From Streptomyces sp. WM6378 (GTDB lineage: Bacteria > Actinomycetota > Actinomycetes > Streptomycetales > Streptomycetaceae): a stretch of 64,000 nt of DNA. Both the position numbers and the translations under genes were made by a program. Under the pieces are notes generated by a model. The model did no database searches. It saw only the letters and a program-made list of their open reading frames with translations, and was not told where the DNA came from. Position 1 is the first letter of the stretch. Every line of letters starts with the position of its first letter. Location of the stretch: NCBI RefSeq assembly GCF_001279695.1, contig NZ_LGDD01000328.1, positions 1-64,000 of the forward strand, written 5' to 3'. This document shows positions 15,587 through 23,873 of the stretch, piece after piece.

Positions 15587-16105
15587 TCAGCCTACTTCCA
15601 TGGACATGTACACCGCGTTCGTGCCGTAGCTCGCCGGCAGTTCGACCTCCGGGTGGGCCCGGTAGCCCAGCTGTGCCCATAGGACGTGGGCGCCCCGGAC
15701 CGCCACCATGGAGATCCGCTCGTACCCCAACTCCCTCGCGGTGGACAGGAGATGGGTGAGGAGTCGGGGGCCGAGACCCCGGCCGCGCAGGTGCTCGGCT
15801 ATGACGAGGTCGTGAGCGTGCAGGTTGCGGGAGGGGTGATCCGCATCCTCCGCGCGGCTGAGGTCGGGACTGGCGAAGGGCGGGTAGGGCAGGGCTAGGA
15901 GGTAGCCGCCGACGTGCCCCGCGTGCTCCAGGACGAAGCAAGTGCCGGACGAATGGCGGGACTTGAGGGCTTCGCGGCCTTCCGACAGGCCGTCCTGCTC
16001 GTAGGCGCCCGCTTCCAGGGCCACGATCGTGTCCCAGTCACGCTCGGCCAGCGGGCGGATGCGGACGTCGGTGTCCAGCAGCGGGTCGGTGTCCAACAGG
16101 GGCAT
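15587..16105 (-). CDS. GNAT-family N-acetyltransferase
   Basis: A 172-residue single-domain GNAT enzyme that transfers an acetyl group from acetyl-CoA to an amine. The CoA loop is HLRGRGLGPRLLTHLLSTAR near residues 108-127, preceded by the beta-bulge segment LHAHDLVIAEH. The C-terminal half ends with HVLWAQLGYRAHPEVELPAS. The ATG follows the stop of the PLP decarboxylase with no gap (TAG-ATG), and the MFS gene begins 1 base after its own stop. In this operon it could acetylate the decarboxylation product, either in biosynthesis or for self-protection. The acceptor is unknown. Confidence 0.82.
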   Translation of the reverse strand: MPLLDTDPLLDTDVRIRPLAERDWDTIVALEAGAYEQDGLSEGREALKSRHSSGTCFVLEHAGHVGGYLLALPYPPFASPDLSRAEDADHPSRNLHAHDLVIAEHLRGRGLGPRLLTHLLSTARELGYERISMVAVRGAHVLWAQLGYRAHPEVELPASYGTNAVYMSMEVG

Positions 16106-17278
16106 CTACTTCGAACCTCCGATGCAGGTGTACGGCAGCGGGTCGAAGCCGTTGAAGCCCTGGGTCGTGTAGCCGACGGCGTACGCGCCGCAGGAGTGGA
16201 CCCAGACCGGGTCGCCGGACGCCGCGCCCTCAGGGACCTGGACGAGTCCGGCCTCGTAGTCGTACGCGTCGTCGCTGTCGCAGGTGGGGCCCGCGATCAC
16301 GGCCGGAACGTACCGGCCGCCCGCGTGGCCGGGGAACTCCAGGCGGTACTGCAGCTCGTCCATCTCGTAGAGGCCGTTGAACTTTCCGCAGCTCAGGTAC
16401 AGCCAGTGCTGCCGCTCGCCGTCGCGCTGACGCCGGGCCGAGAGCCGGGACACGCGGGCCCGGATGGCGCCGTGGTCGGCGACCAGGTGACGGCCGGGCT
16501 CCATCAGGAACTCAAGGGGTGACGCCGACTGCTCACCGAGCCGCTGCATGCCTTCGCGCAGGACGGCGAAGATCTTGTCCAGTGGGGGGTCGAGCGGGCG
16601 GCCGTGCTTGTCGAGGCATCCGAGCGCGGGCAGGCCGCCGCCGAGATTGACCGTGTCGAGCAGGATGCCCCGTTCGTTCAGGACCGCCACCAGGTCCGCG
16701 AGCTCGTCGAGCGCGCTCTGCCAGGCCTCGGACGTCATCTGCTGCGAGCCGACGTGCACGGACAGACCCGACGGAGTCAGGCCCGCGGCCCGCGCCGCCT
16801 CCAGGACACGTACGGCGTCGTCGGCCGAGCAGCCGAACTTCTGGCTGAGGCCCCACAGCGCGCCGTCCCCGCTGGTGGCGAGGCGGCAGAACACCCGGGC
16901 CCCCGGGGCGAGTCGGGCGATCGCGGCGACGTCTTCGACGCTGTCGGTGGCGAAGTCGCGGATGCCCATGCGGTAGGCGTCGGCGATGTTCTCGTCCGAC
17001 TTGATCGTGTTGCCGTAGTGGATCCGGTCGAGCGGCACGCCGGTCCTGATGGCCTGCTCGATCTCGCGGGGGCTCGCCGCGTCGAAGCCGGCGCCCCGGC
17101 GGGCGAGGCAGTCGAGCACCTCGTCCACCGGGCACGCCTTCATGGCGAACCGGACCTGGATACCCGGCAGTTCGCTGATCAGCTTCGCGTACTGGGCCGC
17201 GATTCCGTCGAGGTCGAAGAAGATCCGGTCGTCGGTGGCGTCGGCCAGCGCGGCCCGGATGGCCGTGCCCTCACGCAT
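16106..17278 (-). CDS. Type III PLP decarboxylase, ornithine-decarboxylase-like
   Basis: A 390-residue fold-type III (alanine-racemase barrel) decarboxylase closest in motif to eukaryotic-type ornithine decarboxylase. The PLP lysine is Lys47 in FAMKACP. HVGSQQ, the phosphate loop NLGGGLP, and EPGRHLV follow. The catalytic cysteine and acid lie in GPTCDSDD, and GAYAVGYTTQGFNGF matches the ODC C-terminal signature. It should decarboxylate ornithine, lysine, arginine or a modified relative to a diamine. ATG 17278 overlaps the previous gene by 8 bases; an in-frame GTG lies 9 bases upstream. It is the third gene of the cassette. Diaminopimelate decarboxylase is less likely, because that family's longer sequence and motifs differ. 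Confidence 0.87.
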   Translation of the reverse strand: MREGTAIRAALADATDDRIFFDLDGIAAQYAKLISELPGIQVRFAMKACPVDEVLDCLARRGAGFDAASPREIEQAIRTGVPLDRIHYGNTIKSDENIADAYRMGIRDFATDSVEDVAAIARLAPGARVFCRLATSGDGALWGLSQKFGCSADDAVRVLEAARAAGLTPSGLSVHVGSQQMTSEAWQSALDELADLVAVLNERGILLDTVNLGGGLPALGCLDKHGRPLDPPLDKIFAVLREGMQRLGEQSASPLEFLMEPGRHLVADHGAIRARVSRLSARRQRDGERQHWLYLSCGKFNGLYEMDELQYRLEFPGHAGGRYVPAVIAGPTCDSDDAYDYEAGLVQVPEGAASGDPVWVHSCGAYAVGYTTQGFNGFDPLPYTCIGGSK

Positions 17279-18590
17279 CGTCGACACCCCGGACCGGAGC
17301 CTCGGCTCTGCTCGCCGCCACCAGCGGACCCCACGCCTCGATGAGCAGGGCGAAGTCCTCGATGTCGGCCTGCGCCTCGTCGAGCAGGCGCTCCCGCAGC
17401 GGCACCAGATGGTCGGCGAACTCGGCGTACTTTCCGCCCAGTTGGCGATAGCAGCGGTCAATCACGGCCAGCCTGCGGACGTTCTCCGCCCGGTCCGCGC
17501 CCGCGCTGCTCGCGGCGAGTTCGGCGATCGTGGCGGCGCGTACGTGGTGCCGCTCGTCGAGCAGGGCTCCGCGCGCCTCCTCCATCGCCGTATAGACCGG
17601 GTAGAGGTAGAGCATCGACAGGAGGAACTTGGTGAACCGCAACTGGTAGGCGGTAAAGCCGGGGCCGGTCCGCCGCTCGGGGGTGTAGTAGTTCACGATG
17701 TTCCGGTTGTGCACCACGCCGGGCAGTGTCGCGTCGCGCACCAGGTGCAGCAGGAAGTAGTCGCTGCCTATGGTGCTTGTCGCGGGCGGCAGCGGCACGC
17801 GCTCGTACACTTCGCGGTCGAGGCCGATGTTGCACATGTCGACCCGCCAGATGTCGGGGGCGCCAAGCGTCGACTCGTCGTGGGTGAACGGGTCGGTGCC
17901 CGCCCCGACGAACGAATCCTCGACGAGCTCGCGCCGCTTGTCGGGCGGGGTGCCGGCCTCGGCCCACAGGCCGACCACCTCGTAGTAGATCCCGGGGTCG
18001 AGGTCGCGCATCTCGCCGATGTCCACCGACAGCTCGCCCACGAACGAACTGCCCACCATCGCGACCGGCTTGTGGATGTCCGCCGGGTCGAGCCGGGTCC
18101 GCGTGACATCGGGAACGGCGTCCACGGCCCGCTTCCCGAGCGAGAGCAGTTCGTGGTGGATGGGGAAGACGGGCTCGCCGTCCAGGATCTGGTAGCTGCT
18201 GTCGGAGTCCCTGCGGTGCACGGAGTCGCAGCCGAGCGAGCTCGCGATGAGGAACGCCCGGTTGGTGCAGGCGCCGTACGACACGTCGGCCGGCAGCATG
18301 AGGTCGAGCATCAGGTCGGGCTTGGCCGGCGCGGCCCGGGCGATGACCCGCTGGAGGAAGTCCCGCTGCCGCGCCTCGTCGAGGTGGTGCACGAGGACCT
18401 TCTCGACCGGCGCCAACTCCCGTACCGCGCGGGCGTGTTCGGCGCGGGCCGGCTCGTCCGAGGAGTCCAGGATCAGCAGCCGCACCTCGACGTCGAAGTG
18501 TTCGGCGGCGTACGCGGCCTCCTCGTGCACCGCCGCGATGGTGTCCGCGCAGGCCCGGTTGGTGGGCAGCGTCAGGCAGATGCGTCGCAC
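17271..18590 (-). CDS. Uncharacterised GT-A-like protein (possibly DUF6271)
   Basis: A 439-residue protein that I cannot place in a functional family. The first 140 residues follow a GT-A glycosyltransferase plan: a beta-strand start RRICLTLPTNR, a second strand RLLILDSSDEP, then YGACTNRAFLIASSLGCDSV leading to RRDSDSS. Asp128 and Asp130 would be the DxD metal/nucleotide-sugar motif. The rest is rich in aromatic and acidic residues with helical C-terminal stretches, and has no membrane segment. GTG 18590 has a GAGGAG site and lies inside the end of the oxygenase gene (19-base overlap), so the two are translationally coupled. It may belong to a family I remember as DUF6271. A sugar or nucleotidyl transfer role is inference. 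Confidence 0.6.
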   Translation of the reverse strand: MRRICLTLPTNRACADTIAAVHEEAAYAAEHFDVEVRLLILDSSDEPARAEHARAVRELAPVEKVLVHHLDEARQRDFLQRVIARAAPAKPDLMLDLMLPADVSYGACTNRAFLIASSLGCDSVHRRDSDSSYQILDGEPVFPIHHELLSLGKRAVDAVPDVTRTRLDPADIHKPVAMVGSSFVGELSVDIGEMRDLDPGIYYEVVGLWAEAGTPPDKRRELVEDSFVGAGTDPFTHDESTLGAPDIWRVDMCNIGLDREVYERVPLPPATSTIGSDYFLLHLVRDATLPGVVHNRNIVNYYTPERRTGPGFTAYQLRFTKFLLSMLYLYPVYTAMEEARGALLDERHHVRAATIAELAASSAGADRAENVRRLAVIDRCYRQLGGKYAEFADHLVPLRERLLDEAQADIEDFALLIEAWGPLVAASRAEAPVRGVDDA

Positions 18591-19642
18591 GCGGGCTCCT
18601 CGGTCGGCGTCGCGGACCCGGTGGTGCCCCAGGATTCGAGGCCCAGCAACTTGGCGCCCAGGTCGGTGAGTTCGGCGGTCGGGTACCTGAGGGACTCGTG
18701 CCTGCGGGCATCGCCGACCAGCGTCTTGTTCCAGTCCGGGGTGCTGAGGCTGCGCCAGGATTCGACGCGGGACTTCCGCACCTCGTGGTCCGACTCCAGG
18801 GCGGGCATCATCGAGAGGTACTGGACCGCGCGGACACCGTTGTCGGAGGTGTTGCGGGCCACGCCGTGCGCGAGCAGCCCGTTCCAGATCAGCAGGTCAC
18901 CGGCCTTCAGTTCGGGCCGGACGACGGGGAATTCGGCGCGGTCGGTGTTCGGCCTGATCGGGTCACGGCCGGCGGGCTGGGCGACCTTCCACTCCTCGAA
19001 GCGGCGGAACAGTTCGGGCGAGCACTGGAAGCCGCCGTGGTCGTCCTGGGTGTCGTTGAGCGCGATGATCCCCTGGACGCGCTGCGGCAGCACGCCGAGC
19101 GTGGTGTCGACGTCCCAGTGCAGCTCGATGTCGAAGCCCTTGTCGGTGGGTTCGATGTGCGCGCGGTCACGGTCCTTGATGTTGGGCGGGTTCAGGTTGA
19201 GCCGGTCGAGGGTGACCCAGAGCTCCTCGCAGTCCCACACGTCGGCGAACGCGTCGTAGACCCGCTGGGTCTGCCGGCTGTCCCAGAGCAGCTGGTGGTG
19301 GTACGCCTCGACGAAGCCGTAGACGTGCAGGTGTTGTTCGAGCTCGGAGGCGAAGTCGCGGTCCTCCGCGTACCAGGTCTCCGGCCGCTCGGGGTCCAGG
19401 CCCTGGAAGTCCCAGGTGAAATCGAGGAGGCGCTTGGCGGCCGCGGCCGGGATCGCCTCCTTCACTATGACGTAGCCGTACGTCTGCCAGAACGCGAAGT
19501 CGTCCTCGGAAAGGACGCGCAGCGGGCGCGACTTCTCGATGTCCCGCAGCGGGGTGCGGGCCAGGTAGGTCTCGCCGCCGTCGGAGCTGAAATAGGGGAT
19601 GCCGGAGGCGGCTCGGTAGAGATATCGGTCGGGTGCCGACAT
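18572..19642 (-). CDS. Phytanoyl-CoA dioxygenase (PhyH) family oxygenase
   Basis: A 356-residue Fe(II)/2-oxoglutarate oxygenase of the PhyH superfamily. The iron site is complete: His175 and Asp177 in ELHWDVD, and the distal His259 in GLLAHGVARN. Arg271 in NGVRAVQYLS probably holds 2-oxoglutarate. Enzymes of this type hydroxylate, or less often desaturate or halogenate, amino acids and natural products; Asp at position 177 argues against a halogenase. The start has CTGGAG 8 bases upstream. It is the first gene of the leftward cassette, with about 480 bases between it and a DasR-like promoter. A role in tailoring the product of the PLP enzyme is inferred. Confidence 0.83.
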   Translation of the reverse strand: MSAPDRYLYRAASGIPYFSSDGGETYLARTPLRDIEKSRPLRVLSEDDFAFWQTYGYVIVKEAIPAAAAKRLLDFTWDFQGLDPERPETWYAEDRDFASELEQHLHVYGFVEAYHHQLLWDSRQTQRVYDAFADVWDCEELWVTLDRLNLNPPNIKDRDRAHIEPTDKGFDIELHWDVDTTLGVLPQRVQGIIALNDTQDDHGGFQCSPELFRRFEEWKVAQPAGRDPIRPNTDRAEFPVVRPELKAGDLLIWNGLLAHGVARNTSDNGVRAVQYLSMMPALESDHEVRKSRVESWRSLSTPDWNKTLVGDARRHESLRYPTAELTDLGAKLLGLESWGTTGSATPTEEPACDASA

Positions 19643-20123
19643 GCGATCACTCCAGGGTGCAGATGGCTAGGTGGCTGAGCGGATCCCCTGGGCACAGGGA
19701 CATGGCCCGGGCGCGGGCGTCCTGTTGGGCGGGGATCGAAGGGTGCGGCGGCCGGAGCGGTGCGCGCGGCCGGCCCGGTGAGATCACGGTCGGCGGCGAA
19801 GCGCTGCGGCTGATGGGTTCGGCATACGGTCGTGCTCGCGTCCGGCGTGCACCTTGCGGCCGTCCGGGGCCGGGGATGTGCGGTGTGCCGGGCGATGCGG
19901 GGCCCTCGGCGTGGTCCTTGCGCCGACCGGTTCCCAGTCGGGCATTGCTAGGGCAAACAGGCGCGTGGCAACCGGACTTGGCAAGCTCGGCGCGTCCTCG
20001 CGCCGGCCGGTCACCCGGTGGAGAACGTACGTCTCCACGAAGACAGGGCCGGGGTTGCCACCTCCTTGCGCTCGGTGCCGCTCATGGGACGGGGGCACCT
20101 ACACCGATCTTGCGTACCTCCAA

Positions 20124-20151
20124 GGTGGACTAGACCAACTTCCGGTGTCAA
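20124..20151 (-). promoter_or_regulatory. DasR operator and promoter facing the cassette
   Basis: Read leftward: CTTGACACC, 7 bases, then GGTCTAGTCCA. The dasA upstream region reads CTTGACACC, 6 bases, GGTCTAGGCCA. The dre proper is 20124-20139 with core TGGACTAGACCA on the plus strand. This makes DasR control of the leftward cassette likely. Confidence 0.6.
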
Positions 20152-20373
20152 GCCCCAAGTTGGGGCGGTAGCGAGACCCAAAACGGACGGGTTCACGCAC
20201 CGGACACGGGGAGGACACGTACTGTCAAGTAGACGCCCCCACAGCCGAGTTGACGGGTCCTCAAGGGAAGGACCGGAACGCTCCGCTCCGGCGGACCGTA
20301 CAAGTTGGCCCTCGCGGACACCGAAAGTCGGCCCCATCGTACATGTGGCCTCGGGCGTGCCCGCACATGCAAA

Positions 20374-20411
20374 CGTGGCGGGTGACGGTCCGCCGACCGT
20401 CACCCGCCACG
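20374..20411. terminator. Terminator after dasD
   Basis: CGTGGCGGGTGACGGT (20374-20389) and ACCGTCACCCGCCACG (20396-20411) form a perfect 16-base-pair stem with a 6-base loop. It lies 17 bases beyond the dasD stop. Confidence 0.8.
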
Positions 20412-20427
20412 TGGTTCGTTGGCGGTA

Positions 20428-21945
20428 TCAGACCCCCGCGATGGCCTCCGCCGCGGCCCGCCCGCACACCCGGGCCGCGCCGTGCGTGGCGACGTGCAGC
20501 GCGCCGCGCGGGGTCGCCCGCGGCACGCCCATCTCGACCACGACCGTGTCCGGACGGGCCGCGAGGAGGGCGTCCAGGGCGGCCGCCATCCAGGGGTGGC
20601 GGTGTTCGTCGCGTACGACCGCGACGATGCGCCGCTCGCCCGCGGCCGCCAGCACATCGGCGGCGGCGCTGTCCGTGCCGTAGGTGCCGCTCTCGGTGCC
20701 GGGCAGCAGGGCGGCGAGCTCGCCGCCGATGCTCCAGGGGGTCTCGCTGCTCACCGCGATGTTCATGACGGGGGTGAACGTGGCCACATACGGGGCCGCG
20801 GTCAGCGGGCGCCAGGACGGCGAGGCGGTGATCCGGGCGGCCCGGCGCGCGGCCACCAGTCCGATGTCGCTGCCGGTGCCGGGCGCGGTCCCCTCCTGCA
20901 CCGCCGCGCCCGGCGCCGCCACATCCCCCCTGGCCCGCCCGGTCCACGCCGCCAGCGCACGTACCCGCGCGGCGGCGTCGGCCAGGCGTTCCTCGGCGAG
21001 GTCGCCGTCCCGTACCGCCTTGACCAGCGCGTCGCGCAGCCGCAGTACGGTGCCCTCGTCGGCCAGGCCGCCGCCGACGCACAGGGCGTCGGCGCCCGCC
21101 GCGATCGCGAGGACGGAGCCTCGCTCGATGCCGACCGTCCCGGCGATGGCCTGCATCTCCACCGCGTCCGAGACGATCAGCCCGTCGTAGCCGAGCTCCT
21201 CGCGCAGCAGTCCGGTGAGGATGCGCGGGCTGAGCGTGGCGGGACGTGCGGGGTCGAGCGCGGGAAGAAGGATATGCGCACTCATGACCGACTTGGAACC
21301 CGCCGCGATCGCGGCGCGGAAAGGCACCAGCTCACGGGCGTGCAACGTGTCGAGGTCCACATCGATGCGGGGCATCGCGTGGTGCGAGTCGACATTGGTG
21401 TCGCCGTGGCCGGGGAAGTGCTTGGTGCAGGCGGCGACCCCGGCGGCCTGGAGGCCCTCGATGTAGGCGGCGGTGTGCCGGGCCACCAGGTCGGTCTCGG
21501 CCCCGAAGGCCCGTACGCCGATGATCGGGTTGTCCGGGTTGGAGTTCACGTCGGCGGACGGCGCCCAATTGAGGTTGACGCCGCACTCGGCGAGCCGGCG
21601 GCCCAGCTCGCGGGCGACCTCGCGGGTCAGGTCCACGTCGTCGACCGCGCCGAGCGCGAGGTTGCCGGGGAAGGACGAGCCGGTGCGGACCTCGATGCGG
21701 GTGACGTCACCGCCCTCCTCGTCGATGGCCACCAGGAGGTCGTCCCGCTCGGCCCTCAACTGAGCGGTGAGAGCCGCCACTTGGGGCGCGGAGACGATGT
21801 TGCGGCCGAAAAGGCCGACGGAGGCGAGGCCTTCACCGATGCGGCGAAGGAGCCAGTCCGGCGCGCTGGTGCCGGTGAACCCGGGCTGGAGGACGGCGAG
21901 GGCGTCGCGGGTCAGCGTGTCGGAACCCGTGGTCATAGTCGTCAT
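20428..21945 (-). CDS. dasD: Glycoside hydrolase family 3 beta-N-acetylglucosaminidase
   Basis: A 505-residue GH3 enzyme without a signal peptide, so it acts in the cytoplasm. The catalytic barrel spans about residues 1-330. The NagZ-type signature ACTKHFPGHGDTNVDSHHAM (about 168-187) carries the Asp-His pair used as general acid/base. The nucleophile Asp is in GLIVSDAVEM (about 258). The C-terminal domain is less conserved. It should split chitobiose imported by DasABC into GlcNAc. It is the last gene of the leftward dasABCD operon, starting 9 bases after dasC stops. A peptidoglycan-recycling NagZ role is an alternative, but the operon supports chitin sugars. Confidence 0.88.
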   Translation of the reverse strand: MTTMTTGSDTLTRDALAVLQPGFTGTSAPDWLLRRIGEGLASVGLFGRNIVSAPQVAALTAQLRAERDDLLVAIDEEGGDVTRIEVRTGSSFPGNLALGAVDDVDLTREVARELGRRLAECGVNLNWAPSADVNSNPDNPIIGVRAFGAETDLVARHTAAYIEGLQAAGVAACTKHFPGHGDTNVDSHHAMPRIDVDLDTLHARELVPFRAAIAAGSKSVMSAHILLPALDPARPATLSPRILTGLLREELGYDGLIVSDAVEMQAIAGTVGIERGSVLAIAAGADALCVGGGLADEGTVLRLRDALVKAVRDGDLAEERLADAAARVRALAAWTGRARGDVAAPGAAVQEGTAPGTGSDIGLVAARRAARITASPSWRPLTAAPYVATFTPVMNIAVSSETPWSIGGELAALLPGTESGTYGTDSAAADVLAAAGERRIVAVVRDEHRHPWMAAALDALLAARPDTVVVEMGVPRATPRGALHVATHGAARVCGRAAAEAIAGV

Positions 21946-21954
21946 GGGGCGGGG

Positions 21955-22809
21955 TTATCCCTTCACTGCGCCGGCCGTCAGACCCGCGGCCATCTTGCGC
22001 TGGACGAGGAGGAAGAGAATCACGATGGGAACGGCCATCATGGTCGATCCGGCCATCATCGGGGCGTACTCGGTGCCGTGCTGGGTGGTGAAGTTGGACA
22101 GCCACACCGTGGCCGTCTGGTGGTTCTGGCTCATCAGCATGAGGGCGTAGAGGTACTCGTTCCACGCCTGGATGAAACCGTAGACCGAGGTCGCCACCAT
22201 GCCGGGCGCGAGCAGCGGGAAGACCACGCGGATGAAGGCGCCGGTGCGGCTGCAGCCGTCGACCATGGCCGCCTCCTCCAGCTCCTTGGGCACGTTGACG
22301 ATGAATCCGCGCAGCGTCCACACCGTGAAGGGAAGGATGAAGGTCAGGTACGTGATGATCAGGCCCGAGAGCTTGTCGTACTGACCGAGGTCGTTGAGCA
22401 GCAGGAAGACCGGGATGATCATGGCGACCAGCGGCACCATCTGGACCGCGAGGATGCCCACGATGACGATCTTGCGGCCGCGGAAGGCGAACCGGGAGAT
22501 GGCCAGGGCCGCGAGCAGGCCGACCGCGATGCCGATGACGACCACGACGACCGAGACGGTCAGGGAGCGGCCGATCGAACCCCAGAAGTCGCCGATCTGG
22601 AGCGCCCGCTTGAAGTTGTCGAGCGTGAAGTTCGTCGGGAACAGGTGCGGATCGGGGTCGATCGCGTCCTTGGCCGGCTTGAACGCGGTGTTCAGCATCC
22701 AGTAGACCGGGAAGCCCGCGGTGACGAAGACGAGCAGGCCGAGCAGGTTCCAGCCGAGCTTGGTCTTCTTGCGGGTGGGGCGGGCCGGCGCAACGGTTGA
22801 GGCAGCCAT
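21955..22809 (-). CDS. dasC: Chitobiose ABC transporter permease DasC
   Basis: A 284-residue MalG-type permease with six membrane helices. The ATPase-contact motif (EAA loop) is EEAAMVDGCSRTGAFIRVVF near residues 186-205. The first 15 residues are a basic, polar cytoplasmic tail. ATG 22809 follows a GGGGAG site. It pairs with DasB to form the membrane channel for N,N'-diacetylchitobiose. As in S. coelicolor, no ATPase gene is present; the shared MsiK ATPase is expected to serve from elsewhere. Gaps to dasB (29 bases) and dasD (9 bases) fit one transcript. Confidence 0.9.
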   Translation of the reverse strand: MAASTVAPARPTRKKTKLGWNLLGLLVFVTAGFPVYWMLNTAFKPAKDAIDPDPHLFPTNFTLDNFKRALQIGDFWGSIGRSLTVSVVVVVIGIAVGLLAALAISRFAFRGRKIVIVGILAVQMVPLVAMIIPVFLLLNDLGQYDKLSGLIITYLTFILPFTVWTLRGFIVNVPKELEEAAMVDGCSRTGAFIRVVFPLLAPGMVATSVYGFIQAWNEYLYALMLMSQNHQTATVWLSNFTTQHGTEYAPMMAGSTMMAVPIVILFLLVQRKMAAGLTAGAVKG

Positions 22810-22838
22810 CGTTACTCCCCTGTTTTCGTTCGCGATGC

Positions 22839-23837
22839 TCACTCGACGTCCCCGATCTTGAGCATCTGGCGCATGTACACCGCGATCACACCGAGCAGCA
22901 GGAGCACGGTGAGCAGGGCGATCGCGGAGCCCTGCGAGTAGTCGTTGACGACGAAGGCCTTGTCGTACGAGTACGTGGTGAGGAGTTGGTACTCCGGCTC
23001 GGGGTGCCCGCCGCGCATCACGAAGACCTGCGGGAAGACACCCATGTCCCAGATCACCGAGAGCGTCGCGAGCATCACGATGATGGGCTTGAGGATCGGC
23101 AGCGTGACGTGCCGGAACACGCCCCAGGAGCCGGCGCCGTCGAGCCGGGCGGCCTCTTCCAGCTCCTTGGGGACCTGGGTGAGACCGGCGCTGAGGGTGA
23201 TGACCACGAACGGCACCGCGCCCCAGACCACGAGCAGCATGATCACGGCGAGGCCCTGGGTGCTGCTGATGAACCAGTTGTGTCCGGTGACGTCGACCCC
23301 GGGCAACTGGCTGAGCAGCCAGTTCAGTACGCCGTAGTCGCTGTCGAACATCCACTTGAAGACGGTGATCGCGACGACGATGGGCATGCCCCAACTCGCC
23401 ACCAGGGCAATGTTGATGAGCGTCTTGACCCACCCCGAGACCCGCTGGAGCAGTAGGGCGATCAGCATGCCGATGACCATGGTCAGGACGACCGCGGTGG
23501 CGGCGAAGACGATGGTGCGTACGACGACGCGCCAGAACTCGGCGTCGCCGAGGACGGTGGCGAAGTTGTCGAACCCGACCGACTCGGCGGCCTTGAAGCC
23601 CCACAGCTGCGGCTGCCCGAACTTCTGGAAGGACAGGGTGACGAGCCGTACCAGCGGATAGCCGAGGACGAGCGCGAGGACGAGCAGACAGGGCGCGAGC
23701 AGTGCCCAGGGCACCGCCGCTCCCCCGCCCGTGCCGCGCTTCTTCCCCGGCTTGCCGGGCTGACCGGATCCAGCACCCGGTAGTGGGTCGCGCCGCGCCG
23801 GCGGCACCTTGGCGGTGGTTGTCTCTGCGGCACTCAT
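22839..23837 (-). CDS. dasB: Chitobiose ABC transporter permease DasB
   Basis: A 332-residue MalF-type permease. A proline/glycine-rich cytoplasmic tail of about 40 residues precedes six membrane helices. The EAA loop reads EEAARLDGAGSWGVFRHVTL near residues 232-251. It works with DasC. The start codon lies about 75 bases after dasA, and a strong hairpin in that gap probably lowers permease expression relative to the binding protein. Confidence 0.9.
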   Translation of the reverse strand: MSAAETTTAKVPPARRDPLPGAGSGQPGKPGKKRGTGGGAAVPWALLAPCLLVLALVLGYPLVRLVTLSFQKFGQPQLWGFKAAESVGFDNFATVLGDAEFWRVVVRTIVFAATAVVLTMVIGMLIALLLQRVSGWVKTLINIALVASWGMPIVVAITVFKWMFDSDYGVLNWLLSQLPGVDVTGHNWFISSTQGLAVIMLLVVWGAVPFVVITLSAGLTQVPKELEEAARLDGAGSWGVFRHVTLPILKPIIVMLATLSVIWDMGVFPQVFVMRGGHPEPEYQLLTTYSYDKAFVVNDYSQGSAIALLTVLLLLGVIAVYMRQMLKIGDVE

Positions 23838-23873
23838 CGCGCGCTCCTGGTGATCCCTCTCTGGAACTGGCCA

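Larger units (their letters stand above)
19643..20427. other. Long leader/control region of the cassette
   Basis: A 785-base gap between the cassette and dasD. It contains a dre with an upstream TTGACA on the leftward strand (20124-20151) and a 24-codon open stretch at 20011-20085 on that strand. A weaker leftward promoter-like pair lies at 19945-19971 (TTGCCA, 15 bases, TAGCAA). The dasD terminator is at 20374-20411. Longer open frames here have mixed, non-Streptomyces codon choice and are not called. Confidence 0.55.

Noticed and set aside
19660..19700. tRNA-like stretch (GGTGGCTGAGCGG)
   Set aside because: Resembles a D-arm, but no anticodon arm, T-arm (GGTTCGAATCC) or acceptor pairing follows.
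19784..20098. 104-codon leftward frame between dasD and the cassette
   Set aside because: Codon use turns un-Streptomyces-like after the first quarter (TTG, CCA, AGT, CTA, TTT), the protein has no recognisable features, and there is no good ribosome site.
20011..20403. 130-codon leftward frame overlapping the dasD terminator
   Set aside because: It would run through a strong terminator hairpin and a promoter-operator. Only its last 24 codons are worth keeping as a speculative leader.
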